Virus record (IMG/VR): IMGVR_UViG_3300028925_012358
Coordinates: 1 to 22,515 of that record
DNA length: 22,515 bases
Strand: one strand, 5' to 3'
From: a virus
Of this stretch, positions 15,340 through 21,223 are shown in pieces. The notes beneath the pieces are model-generated. The model did no database searches, was not told where the DNA came from, and saw only the letters and a list, made by a program, of their open reading frames with translations. The translations under genes and the position numbers were made by a program. Each line of letters begins with the position of its first letter. The stretch's first letter is position 1.

Positions 15340-15384
15340 TGGCTCCTCGACCAGGACTCGAACCTGGGACCCATTGATTAACAG
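15340..15384 (-). other. attP core: 3' part of tRNA-Asn (GTT anticodon)
   Basis: On the minus strand, the anticodon loop CTGTTAA, the variable region, a perfect T-arm (CCAGG, loop TTCGAGT, CCTGG), the 3' acceptor strand TCGAGGA, discriminator G and CCA follow in order. The GTT anticodon with this GTTAATC context and TTCGAGT loop matches bacterial tRNA-Asn. The sequence upstream of the anticodon loop does not pair with the TCAAT stem strand, and no D-arm is present, so this is a partial gene. It lies 31 bases downstream of the integrase stop. The host tRNA should start with TCCTCGA to pair with the acceptor strand. Identity may extend a few bases beyond these limits. Confidence 0.8.
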
Positions 15385-15415
15385 GCAGTTAGTTTTTGTT
15401 AATTAATTCAATGCC

Positions 15416-16636
15416 TTAGATGTTTTTATTTAATAAAACTTTCAAGTTTGTGCTTTTTATCTTATAGTTTATTGTCTTTAAACCTTTTTCATTTGCGGGC
15501 TGTACTTCAATTGGTTTTTTTGAATAAACCAGCACACTTGCATCACTAGCATGGCCACCTGCATCTTTTTTATCAGACCCGCTACCTAAAGTATCACTGA
15601 TGCCTTTTCGCTTTAAATCATGTAGTGAGAAACGCTGGTCATTAGTAATAACTTTATCAGCAATAGCGAACTTGATAAATTTTTGCCACGCACTATGATA
15701 CGCCGATGCGCTTATTTTCTGACCGTCATTGTTTACTATTAAGCACCTATCGCTTGCGCTGATAGGTACTGCTGAATTTTTTGTTTTCCATATATTGTTA
15801 CGCTTTATTATTGTATGGTCTAAAACACTAAGCAATCTGTCAGAATAAAGAATAATATTTGTTAAGCTGCCTTTGCGCCTTTCACATTTGACTCCATGAG
15901 GGAGTAAAAAATCTTCTGTAATAGTTCTTACTTCTACGCCTCTTAGCCTACATAGATATGCAATTTCCATTACGCTATAAATGTAATAAGGGCTGCTACC
16001 TTTTGTTTTGGGCATTATTGAGCCTCGATGCTTCGCGTAGGCTAGTAGTTTGTTGTAAATATTGTCTTGTACGTATTGTTGTTTACTTCTTTTTTTTGAT
16101 GTGTACACGCCTGTAGCATGGTTCGTGGGTACGTAGTCGTAGTTTTTAGCAAAAGTAAATGTGAGCGATAGAAAGCTATGCACGTGCTTTGCTATAGATA
16201 ATCCATTGTCGGTTTCTATCTTTGTAATTAATCGTTGGCAAAGACCTGTAGTCCAGTTTTTCAGGAGAACATTACCTATTGAGCCATCTTTTGTTTTTTG
16301 TTGTTTGAGTAGTTTAAAATAGTAGCGATAATCTTTTTGAGTATTACCTTTTAAGTCTAAAAAGCGAGTGCTTTTCATGTATTCTTCAATAAGCCAGTTA
16401 AATGTCTCTGGCTTTTCAATGCCTAGCCTGTCTATATTGCTCAGTAGTTGTTTAAGTGTGCTTGTTTTACTGCCAACTCTTCTCCAGTGCCTTTTGCCCA
16501 AGTTGTCAAAATAATTAAAACGCCATCTTGATCGGATGGGATCATAGGACAATCCTTCAGGCAGATCTGTTTGATTAATGTGGGCTGGAATGGTTTTCTG
16601 AAAATTTCTTGTCCTGCCTTTTTTATTTTGTTCCAT
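15416..16636 (-). CDS. int: Tyrosine recombinase (phage integrase)
   Basis: A 406-residue site-specific recombinase acting on attP/attB. The start is the ATG at 16636, with GGAG 6 bases upstream; a TTG at 16687 is open in frame and would add 17 residues. The N-terminal half has the arm- and core-binding parts (YDPIRSRWRFNYFDNLGKRH, then a SAM-like helical domain 'FNWLIEEYMKSTRFLDLKGN'). The catalytic domain has Arg232 in 'AYLCRLRGVEVRTIT', His339 in 'FSLHDLKRKGISD', His362 in 'GGHASDASVLVY', and the nucleophile Tyr371. Box II reads HDLK-R rather than HxxR, as in the subgroup of integrases with 'HDLxxKGxSD'. The tRNA-Asn core follows at once, the usual layout. The DUF4224 gene is directly upstream. 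Confidence 0.93.
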   Translation of the reverse strand: MEQNKKGRTRNFQKTIPAHINQTDLPEGLSYDPIRSRWRFNYFDNLGKRHWRRVGSKTSTLKQLLSNIDRLGIEKPETFNWLIEEYMKSTRFLDLKGNTQKDYRYYFKLLKQQKTKDGSIGNVLLKNWTTGLCQRLITKIETDNGLSIAKHVHSFLSLTFTFAKNYDYVPTNHATGVYTSKKRSKQQYVQDNIYNKLLAYAKHRGSIMPKTKGSSPYYIYSVMEIAYLCRLRGVEVRTITEDFLLPHGVKCERRKGSLTNIILYSDRLLSVLDHTIIKRNNIWKTKNSAVPISASDRCLIVNNDGQKISASAYHSAWQKFIKFAIADKVITNDQRFSLHDLKRKGISDTLGSGSDKKDAGGHASDASVLVYSKKPIEVQPANEKGLKTINYKIKSTNLKVLLNKNI

Positions 16637-16690
16637 TAAAAACTCCAATATGCTGGATTTTCTAAACCATACTCCAGGGCTAGGCAATAC

Positions 16691-16906
16691 TCAAGATATT
16701 AAAATAATTTCGCTCTCTTCATCTTTGTCAATATTTTGAACCAAGCCACCTGCTGAATTTAACAGTTCAATTGTCGTGTAGATGCTACGTGGTGTTTCAA
16801 AAAACCTAACACCAGAAGCAGTGAGGTGTCGCTTAATTGCTCCCTTTTGTTCAAATCCAGTAATTTTCTGAAGTTGTTCAAAAGCAATAATTGTATTGTC
16901 AGACAT
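16691..16906 (-). CDS. DUF4224-like protein next to integrase
   Basis: A 71-residue protein. The start at 16906 is preferred because AAAGGA lies 8 bases upstream; a longer reading from 16936 has no such site. The sequence 'FEQLQKITGFEQKGAIKRHL', then 'SGVRFFETPRSIYTTIELLN', fits the DUF4224 pattern (L..(I/L)TG, (L/I)...GI.F, G.(I/V).T...). Members usually sit just upstream of phage integrases. The fold expected is a short winged or helix-turn-helix-like unit, so it is a candidate excisionase or int-coupled regulator; that function is inference. Its stop lies 55 bases before the integrase ATG and only 3 bases before the alternative TTG. Confidence 0.75.
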   Translation of the reverse strand: MSDNTIIAFEQLQKITGFEQKGAIKRHLTASGVRFFETPRSIYTTIELLNSAGGLVQNIDKDEESEIILIS

Positions 16907-16989
16907 AATTTTAATCCTTTGGAAACATTGGGCCAAGCAGCAGTCTCAAACAGACAATAACTAAAATGGCTTGTAAAATAAAACTCAAC

Positions 16990-17508
16990 TCAACCTCTCA
17001 TATGGTCGCGATCAACAGTTAACAAGCTGGTATGTTCCGCGTATGTTCTATTGTAGACAATAAAACAAGAACCTCTGGTGTTGCCTTTGATTTCTTTTTG
17101 GCTACCATCTTTCATTGGTGTTTCAAAACCGATACGTCCATTTATAAAGATCACTTCAGAAGCCTTTCCGAATACAAAATCACGATAATGATTTTCGCCG
17201 TTGGGCGTAGGGACAAGCATGACTATTTTCATGCCTTTTTGTGCTTCTTGCCACGCCTTAGACAGCCAATCTCCTGTTTTTGAATAGGGAGGGTTGCACC
17301 AGCCGCTAACACCTCTATCAGTCCAAGACATTTCAAGTGAGTTAGCTTCTTTGTCGATAAAATTTTCACATTTTTTATTAGCACTATCAGCAGCTAGATC
17401 AACGTCAAAGTTGTGACGGTTGTTTGCCCAACTGTAAAGCCAATCGGGTGTCTGCCAGCTATCACGTTTGCTGATAGGTGTTGTACTTGATTGTTGTTGT
17501 GATGCCAT
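16990..17508 (-). CDS. Phage Dam-type DNA N6-adenine methyltransferase
   Basis: A 172-residue protein of the phage DNA N-6-adenine-methyltransferase family, which would transfer a methyl group from S-adenosylmethionine to adenine. The start at 17508 follows an AAAAGGA site; a longer frame from 17586 would begin at TTG and run through a terminator hairpin. Visible motifs are 'DSWQTPDWLYSWANN' near 16-30, the SAM-side 'NFDVDLAADSANKKC' near 33-47, and the catalytic 'WCNPPYS' (NPPY, 72-75). A C-terminal 'GSCFIVYNR' strand is also present. Its likely use is to protect phage DNA or shift regulation; the target site cannot be read from sequence. It follows a structured leader (17529-17675), unlike its neighbours, and so may have separate control. 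Confidence 0.88.
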   Translation of the reverse strand: MASQQQSSTTPISKRDSWQTPDWLYSWANNRHNFDVDLAADSANKKCENFIDKEANSLEMSWTDRGVSGWCNPPYSKTGDWLSKAWQEAQKGMKIVMLVPTPNGENHYRDFVFGKASEVIFINGRIGFETPMKDGSQKEIKGNTRGSCFIVYNRTYAEHTSLLTVDRDHMRG

Positions 17509-17527
17509 CTTAAAAATCCTTTTTAAT

Positions 17528-17571
17528 AAAAAATTAACGCGGCTACCAGGAGAGTATGTAACCGCGCTAAT
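17528..17571 (-). terminator. Intrinsic terminator between the SSB-like and methyltransferase genes
   Basis: On the minus strand a 14-bp stem (ATTAGCGCGGTTAC / GTAGCCGCGTTAAT, two G-U pairs) with an 11-base loop is followed by six T residues. The loop contains ACTCTCC. It lies about 20 bases upstream of the methyltransferase start, so it can act as the end of the recombination operon or as an attenuator in the methyltransferase leader. Confidence 0.75.
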
Positions 17572-17573
17572 TG

Positions 17574-17675
17574 TTGTAGTTAGCAATATTTCCGCAAGTT
17601 AAAATCTATAGCTGAAAACGGATACTGCTTTTGGCTTAGAGGCCACAACTCCCCATTACAAACTTCAGCTATATT
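17574..17675 (-). promoter_or_regulatory. Structured leader RNA candidate upstream of the methyltransferase
   Basis: On the minus strand, TATAGCTGAA and TTCAGCTATA form a perfect 10-bp inverted repeat (17664-17673 and 17607-17616), enclosing about 47 bases. The enclosed part has a small hairpin (TGGC / GCCA around CTCTAA) and an unpaired GGGGAGT. That GGGGAGT can pair over 7 bases (one G-U pair) with ACTCTCC in the loop of the terminator just downstream. Closing stem, inner hairpin and terminator together resemble a cis-acting regulatory leader. No known riboswitch class is recognised, and the pairing could be chance. Confidence 0.35.
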
Positions 17676-17996
17676 TTAAAAAGGTATATCATCATCTAAA
17701 TATTCTTGGCCTTGCATGCCCGCTTGTGCCGGTGCAATAGGGGCAGGGGTAGATTTACGATCAATGTTTGCGCCTTCTCTGGTGTCATAAAAGATGTTGA
17801 CATTGCCAATATAGTCAAGCTCTAGCCCCCCATCACGTTCTTCTTTAGAGGCGCGTTGTTTGATCCCACCGTTGTTATCAAACTGATCTTTCTTGTCAAG
17901 GTCTATAAACACTGTGCAATTTAGCCAACCTTTTTCGATTCTCGATTGATCAATTTTTGCTTTGTTGATTCCAAAATTTACGCCGATAGTAGCCAT
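17676..17996 (-). CDS. SSB-like single-stranded DNA-binding protein
   Basis: A 106-residue protein ending in 'EYLDDDIPF', the acidic tail with terminal Pro-Phe that SSB proteins use to hold replication and repair partners. The N-terminal 75 residues alternate strands (GWLNCTVFIDL, LELDYIGNVNIFYD), consistent with a short OB-like fold, and are followed by a Pro/Ala/Gln-rich flexible linker (SKEERDGG... APIAPAQAGMQGQ). It is shorter than E. coli SSB (178 residues). It would coat single strands during recombination or replication. AAGGAG lies 7 bases upstream of its ATG, inside the end of the exonuclease gene. Together with the Erf- and YqaJ-like genes it forms a recombination set. The OB fold is inferred, the tail is seen. 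Confidence 0.7.
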   Translation of the reverse strand: MATIGVNFGINKAKIDQSRIEKGWLNCTVFIDLDKKDQFDNNGGIKQRASKEERDGGLELDYIGNVNIFYDTREGANIDRKSTPAPIAPAQAGMQGQEYLDDDIPF

Positions 17997-17997
17997 G

Positions 17998-18828
17998 TTA
18001 TTGCTCCTTGTTAATAGTTATTCTTGATGAAAAGGTAGGTTCTAAATTTAAATCTGGTAACTCAATGTCCTGCTCTTTGATGTAAGCGCTAGCCGTTTGT
18101 TTGTTGCTTTTTTGATGCCAAGTTAGTGACAGTCTGCCAATAGTCATGTTTCTATTTTTAGAATGTTTTTCGACACGATGGCGCACGATCTTTAATTTTT
18201 GCTCTCTTACATTAATCTCATGTAACAAATTAATATATTCATCCTCAAGATCGAGGCTCTCATCATCAGTTCTGTTTCTACAACTGCAATCATCTATCCA
18301 TTGCAGCCAACCTTTGACAAGATCGCTTCGTCTTTCTGGCACACTTTTATAATAAATGTGTCTAATTTTGCTAGCATCATCAGTAATAGTCAGCAAAGAG
18401 CTTTCCGTATTGGCAACAATCATTTGATGTTCCATCTGCCAATAATAAAGAGGTGGGATTTCATCAAAAACCTTGTCTGTTTTTTTGTGTTCCCAAACCA
18501 ATTTGTTATCAAAAGTTAAACCGTCAAAAGAGGCAAAAAACATAAGACCGCAGTGTTCTCGCGTGCCAGTAATTGGTGATAAACTCTCGCCGATTAATTG
18601 CTCAGCTACAGGTCTAGCATTGGCCTCAGCAACGTGACCTTGTTCAAACTTATTTTTCATAAATAAACTTAACTCTTCTGGCTCGCTCAACCCTAAAAAA
18701 GAGCGCATAGCTTTGTCCCTTGACTGATAGCCGTGGCCCATCATGGCAGGAGCTAGAGAGGCTGTAAGCTGGCCTTCTCTAGCGGTCAACCATTCGGGGC
18801 TACCTTGGCTAAGATCTAAGGACTTCAT
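17998..18828 (-). CDS. YqaJ/lambda-type 5'-3' exonuclease
   Basis: A 276-residue member of the YqaJ viral recombinase family (PD-(D/E)xK fold), which would resect double-stranded DNA ends to leave 3' tails for the annealing protein. Visible motifs: 'GSPEWLTAREGQLTAS' near 9-24, 'EQGHVAEANARP' near 62-73 (Glu68), 'ASFDGLTFDNKLVWEHKKTD' near 99-118 with Asp102, Glu113 and Lys115 as the metal site, and 'YYWQMEHQM' near 128-136, where Gln131 matches the family's QxE/QxQ. The C-terminal 80 residues are a charged helical extension (NLLHEINVREQKLKIVRHRV). It overlaps the Erf-like gene by 4 bases (ATGA) and is 1 base from the SSB-like gene, so all three are coupled. Confidence 0.88.
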   Translation of the reverse strand: MKSLDLSQGSPEWLTAREGQLTASLAPAMMGHGYQSRDKAMRSFLGLSEPEELSLFMKNKFEQGHVAEANARPVAEQLIGESLSPITGTREHCGLMFFASFDGLTFDNKLVWEHKKTDKVFDEIPPLYYWQMEHQMIVANTESSLLTITDDASKIRHIYYKSVPERRSDLVKGWLQWIDDCSCRNRTDDESLDLEDEYINLLHEINVREQKLKIVRHRVEKHSKNRNMTIGRLSLTWHQKSNKQTASAYIKEQDIELPDLNLEPTFSSRITINKEQ

Positions 18829-19421
18829 GCTGCCTCACTTTTTTTGTTAAGGACAGCTACAGCCTGCTCAAACAAGTCTTTAGGGAATTGGTTTAACTCT
18901 GTAATTTTAGATCCAGCCCTAGTCGAGTAATAATTAAGGAACTCAACCTTGTCCGTTCCCGTCCCTTCTATTAGCAGGCTAATTTCTTCGGCTTGTTTTT
19001 TATTGATCGGCGCAACCTTTGGTGCTGCAACACGCTTAACGGCTTCTTGCCCATCATCATCTACGGATGGAACACCGCACAATGCTTGAAGGCCGTAACG
19101 CTTTGCGTAGGTAATAGCTGATCCCCAGCCTTGAGCATCAGCCTTGGTGGGCGGAAGCTCTGTGGTAGCTTCTAACCATTGACCTGAAGTATGGATAATT
19201 CGTGTTGTAACCGAAACCCGCTGCTCGCTTGCTTCTGCAGCTTGGACAAAACAAAGGCCGTTAGCTGCAAAAGGTAAGCTGATCGCTTCCATCACACTTG
19301 CAAGGTCTGAATAGTTGCTTTTAAAAAAAGGGTTTTTGCTGTCCTTTTTTGCACCAGTCATTGCTGATTGTGCCAAGCAAAGCGCTTTAGCAATTTCATT
19401 TATTTCATTTGACGTTTTCAT
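18825..19421 (-). CDS. erf: Erf-family single-strand annealing protein
   Basis: A 198-residue protein of the ERF family, the P22-type annealing protein that pairs complementary strands and makes ring structures. The signature is clear: 'KNPFFKSNYSDLASVMEAI' near 29-47, a strand series with 'SVTTRIIHTSGQWLEATT' near 70-87, and 'GWGSAITYAKRYGLQALCGV' near 98-117 followed by 'DDDGQEA'. The C-terminal 70 residues form a charged helical tail that would contact partners. It overlaps its neighbours on both sides (ATGA). With the YqaJ exonuclease it forms a two-part recombination system likely to circularise or replicate terminally redundant phage DNA. Confidence 0.92.
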   Translation of the reverse strand: MKTSNEINEIAKALCLAQSAMTGAKKDSKNPFFKSNYSDLASVMEAISLPFAANGLCFVQAAEASEQRVSVTTRIIHTSGQWLEATTELPPTKADAQGWGSAITYAKRYGLQALCGVPSVDDDGQEAVKRVAAPKVAPINKKQAEEISLLIEGTGTDKVEFLNYYSTRAGSKITELNQFPKDLFEQAVAVLNKKSEAA

Positions 19422-19660
19422 TTTAAATTCTCCTTTAACATTGGGCCAATGGTGGCTTCAAAGTTATACCCATTACTATAAGAAAGGGACTTGTCTTTGC
19501 TAGGCAAGCCATTTCGGCTGTCTCGTTGACCGCTTGCAAAATCAGCCACGGTCAATTCATTATTTAAACTATCTTTCCTGTTCTTAATATCATACTCAGC
19601 GCCACGTTTAGCCATGTAAGACTCAGCAGCTTGCTCATATAAGTTATTTATTTTGCTCAT
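19418..19660 (-). CDS. Hypothetical early protein (80 aa)
   Basis: An 80-residue charged, mostly hydrophilic protein. AGGAG lies 7 bases upstream of the ATG. It has a helical start (KINNLYEQAAESYMAKRGAEYD) and a Ser/Asn-rich middle. No family is recognised. It is directly upstream of, and overlaps, the Erf-like gene (ATGA), so it is expressed with the recombination set. A GCCGC / GCGGC hairpin (19674-19693) precedes its ribosome-binding site by 3 bases and could limit translation. Confidence 0.55.
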   Translation of the reverse strand: MSKINNLYEQAAESYMAKRGAEYDIKNRKDSLNNELTVADFASGQRDSRNGLPSKDKSLSYSNGYNFEATIGPMLKENLK

Positions 19661-19734
19661 ATCAAACTCCTATGCCGCAATAATCTGGGCGGCAAAAAAA
19701 ACGGCAACAAAAATTAACGCCTGAAATAGATTCG

Positions 19735-19893
19735 TCACAATTGCTTTTTTAGCTCAGCTATTTCTAGCTTGCCAGCGGCAACGTCTTCGGCTAAGGCGAC
19801 AATGTTTTCCAGGCACAATGAAAAGCTATCATCAAGCCTGCTGTTCTCAGCTTTTAGTGATGCTATTTCTAAATTTAATTGCTCAGTATTCAT
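19735..19893 (-). CDS. Small coiled-coil early protein (52 aa)
   Basis: A 52-residue protein with heptad-like leucine spacing over most of its length (MNTEQLNLEIASLKAENSRL, then LENIVALAED, AGKLEIAELKKQL), so a parallel coiled-coil is likely. GAGGTGA lies 4 bases before the ATG, a strong ribosome-binding site. The gene overlaps the previous one (stop at 19883) by 11 bases. No family is recognised. A dimerising adaptor or inhibitor is possible; nothing in the sequence decides. Confidence 0.6.
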   Translation of the reverse strand: MNTEQLNLEIASLKAENSRLDDSFSLCLENIVALAEDVAAGKLEIAELKKQL

Positions 19894-20137
19894 GGTTCAC
19901 CTCAAAATTTTGTTCGCTTTGTTCGGCAATGTAGTCATCTATTTCTTGATCGGTGAAGATCACACGCTCGTTAATGATCTCGTCGTGATCACACCAAACT
20001 CCGTGGAGCTTGAGTCTCTCGCCAGCAGCGAGGGTGTTCAGCATATCTATCATGGCCTCTTCTCTCGCAGTTTCTAGCTCACAAGATTGTTCATATTCGT
20101 GATCCACCAAGCTCGGTGAATAATTAAAATAGTTCAT
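19883..20137 (-). CDS. Hypothetical acidic early protein (84 aa)
   Basis: An 84-residue, strongly acidic protein with an isolated 'GERLKLHGVWCDHDEI' strand-turn unit in the middle and a His/Asp/Cys group that could bind metal. The start has GAGGTGA 5 bases upstream. It is the first gene of the leftward early operon and follows the regulatory region 20138-20400. Early acidic proteins of this type sometimes mimic DNA or block host defences, but I see no specific motif. It overlaps the next gene by 11 bases. Confidence 0.55.
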   Translation of the reverse strand: MNYFNYSPSLVDHEYEQSCELETAREEAMIDMLNTLAAGERLKLHGVWCDHDEIINERVIFTDQEIDDYIAEQSEQNFEVNHEY

Positions 20138-20228
20138 AAGTCACCTCAATTAACGTGTTGCAATAGTATACTTGTATAAAGACTAACATGTTATAACAGT
20201 ACAATCAATGTTATTTCAATAATCTTCA

Positions 20229-20262
20229 TTTTTAAGCTGTATTTATTTTTAAGCTGTATTTA
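20229..20262. repeat. 17-bp perfect tandem repeat
   Basis: The 17-bp unit TTTTTAAGCTGTATTTA occurs twice without a gap (20229-20245 and 20246-20262), upstream of the leftward operon. In the leftward transcript this gives two AAUACAGCUUAAAAA units in the 5' leader. A binding site for a regulator or an antitermination signal is possible. Confidence 0.75.
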
Positions 20263-20291
20263 CTTTAACATTATTAAACTTTAAATAGCAA
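20262..20291 (-). promoter_or_regulatory. Candidate leftward early promoter with operator-like site
   Basis: On the minus strand, TTGCTA and TAAAGT are 18 bases apart, each matching consensus at four of six positions. The 17-bp operator-like sequence CTTTAACATTATTAAAC (20263-20279) covers most of this candidate and agrees with the operator pattern found beside the repressor (GTTNAATNNNATTNAAC) at 10 of 12 fixed positions. The leader to the first gene would be about 115 bases. An alternative -10, TATACT (20166-20171), has no good -35. Confidence 0.3.
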
Positions 20292-20372
20292 GTTTATCGG
20301 TATTTGCTGGTATTTGTTAGTATTTGTTGGTTTTTTTCTAAGAGTATCATTAAACTAAAAAAGTTTATCGGT
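20290..20372. repeat. 10-bp tandem repeats and 12-bp direct repeat
   Basis: Three 10-bp units close to TATTTGTTGG run in tandem (20301-20330). They are flanked by AAGTTTATCGGT at 20290-20301 and again at 20361-20372, a perfect 12-bp direct repeat. The AT-rich stretch 20138-20436 holds no convincing gene. The repeats may be protein-binding sites for replication, partition or control. Confidence 0.6.
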
Positions 20373-20437
20373 TCTTTGTAAATGGAAATAGTTTATTTTT
20401 TTTGCGGGAATTTGAGGGGTCTTGGAATGACAGGCAC

Positions 20438-20478
20438 AAAAAAACCGCTTGGGATAAATTCCAAGCGGTTACTTTTTT
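20438..20478. terminator. Bidirectional intrinsic terminator
   Basis: A perfect 10-bp stem (AACCGCTTGG / CCAAGCGGTT) with an 8-base loop is flanked by seven A residues on the left and six T residues on the right. It can therefore act in both directions. On the minus strand it ends the repressor transcript. Confidence 0.88.
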
Positions 20479-20493
20479 GTACTATTTATGTTT

Positions 20494-20688
20494 TTATTGT
20501 TTTTTGTTTAGTGGATGCATGTCGCAGACCATTACGTGCATTGTATTGTTGAGTAAACTTCTTTCTCGTTGCGGTAAAGAACAGAATTGTTTAAACGCAA
20601 TGCTGGTGTCCAACATGTTGGGTACTACTTCATTTTGTTCGCTTTTTAATTTATTAGCACTAACATTCCTTTTGTCTAGAGCCTCCAT
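20494..20688 (-). CDS. Hypothetical protein downstream of the repressor (64 aa)
   Basis: A 64-residue protein. The start at 20688 is preferred because GGAAGG lies 9 bases upstream; an ATG at 20736 gives 80 residues with a Asn-rich, less likely N-terminus. It has a Lys/Asn-rich N-terminal half and a C-terminal 'RERSLLNNTMHVMVCDMHPL'. No family is recognised. It is 59 bases after the repressor stop, in the same direction, and a strong terminator follows, so it is probably expressed in the lysogen. A superinfection or immunity helper is possible but not supported by a motif. Confidence 0.5.
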   Translation of the reverse strand: MEALDKRNVSANKLKSEQNEVVPNMLDTSIAFKQFCSLPQRERSLLNNTMHVMVCDMHPLNKKQ

Positions 20689-20747
20689 ATTTGCATACCT
20701 TCCTTGAAATTTTTTATTATTATTATTAAAACACAAGCTGTACGCTT

Positions 20748-21104
20748 TTATTCTTCTTGCATTGTTTCCATGAGCTGTAAGATCATGGTCTTTTGCTCAT
20801 CATTTAATCTGTTATATCCATTTATAAACTTTTTAGCCTCAACCTGTCGACCTGTTTGTGCCAGGTAGTTTGGGCTATCGGCTAATAATTGATCAACGGT
20901 TATATCCAACATCGATGCAATAATCAATATTTCATCGGCGTTACACGCAACCTTCCCGTTTAACTTCAGACTAATAGATGAACGTTTTAAGTGCATACGT
21001 TCGCCTACCATATCCATTGTTAACTTTTTCTCACGCAACATTCTTTTGGCTTTAAGTTGCCACCTTTCAGTATTCATGCTGTTGAGTATATATCTTGTTT
21101 CCAT
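20748..21104 (-). CDS. Short HTH (CI-like) repressor
   Basis: A 118-residue protein with an N-terminal XRE-type helix-turn-helix. The helices 'WQLKAKRMLREKKLTMDMVG', 'ERMHLKRSSISLKLNGKVAC' and 'ADEILIIASMLDITVDQLLA' show the usual order, with the recognition helix at about residues 36-44. The C-terminal part (RLNDEQKTMILQLMETMQEE) is a short helical dimerisation tail of the kind found in small phage repressors. There is no LexA/S24 self-cleavage domain, so induction would not use RecA-driven self-cleavage. The ATG at 21104 follows AGGGTGG by 5 bases; a GTG at 21113 is also open. It is divergent from the Cro-like gene across the operators, the normal immunity layout. Confidence 0.78.
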   Translation of the reverse strand: METRYILNSMNTERWQLKAKRMLREKKLTMDMVGERMHLKRSSISLKLNGKVACNADEILIIASMLDITVDQLLADSPNYLAQTGRQVEAKKFINGYNRLNDEQKTMILQLMETMQEE

Positions 21105-21117
21105 GAAAACCACCCTA

Positions 21118-21216
21118 GTTGAATTTAATTAACCTGTCAAATTTAATTTAACTCACGTTAAGTTTTAATCAGTTTTTAATTAAGAGGGGTTGACAAGTTG
21201 TTGAATTAGATTAAAC
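21118..21216. promoter_or_regulatory. Operator cluster between repressor and Cro-like genes
   Basis: Three sites agree with the pseudo-palindrome GTTNAATNNNATTNAAC: GTTGAATTTAATTAAC (21118-21133, one base short), GTCAAATTTAATTTAAC (21136-21152, one mismatch) and GTTGAATTAGATTAAAC (21200-21216, full match). The third overlaps the -10 of the rightward promoter. The second contains a TTGACA (minus strand) that may be the -35 of the repressor promoter, with TAGGGT 17 bases away. Confidence 0.55.
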
Positions 21217-21217
21217 T
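21190..21217 (+). promoter_or_regulatory. Rightward early promoter
   Basis: A perfect -35, TTGACA (21190-21195), is followed after 16 bases by TAAACT (21212-21217), which matches the -10 at four of six positions. The expected start lies at about 21224, the A of the ATG of the Cro-like gene. The transcript would then have no 5' leader. The full-match operator lies between the two boxes. Confidence 0.6.
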
Positions 21218-21223
21218 AATGAC

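Noticed and set aside
15340-15420. A complete tRNA-Asn gene on the minus strand
   Set aside because: Only the part from the anticodon loop to CCA is present. The bases before the loop do not pair with the anticodon stem, and there is no D-arm or 5' acceptor strand.
16637-16687. A 17-residue N-terminal extension of the integrase from a TTG at 16687
   Set aside because: The ATG at 16636 has a good GGAG site 6 bases upstream, and TTG has none. The extension stays possible because the upstream DUF4224 gene ends only 3 bases before it.
17509-17586. A 26-residue extension of the methyltransferase
   Set aside because: It would start at TTG, run through the terminator hairpin and precede an ATG with a good ribosome-binding site; the peptide does not resemble the family's N-terminus.
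19674-19693. GCCGC/GCGGC hairpin as a terminator
   Set aside because: On the minus strand the eight T residues come before the hairpin, not after it. It may affect translation of the 80-residue gene but is too short to claim.
20290-20372. A CRISPR-like array made of short repeats
   Set aside because: Repeat units are only 10-17 bp, in tandem without unique spacers of constant size, and no cas genes are nearby.
20402-20707. A 101-residue open frame on the plus strand
   Set aside because: It runs through the bidirectional terminator and opposite the 64-residue gene, has a Cys/Phe/Leu-rich antisense-like composition, and has no ribosome-binding site.
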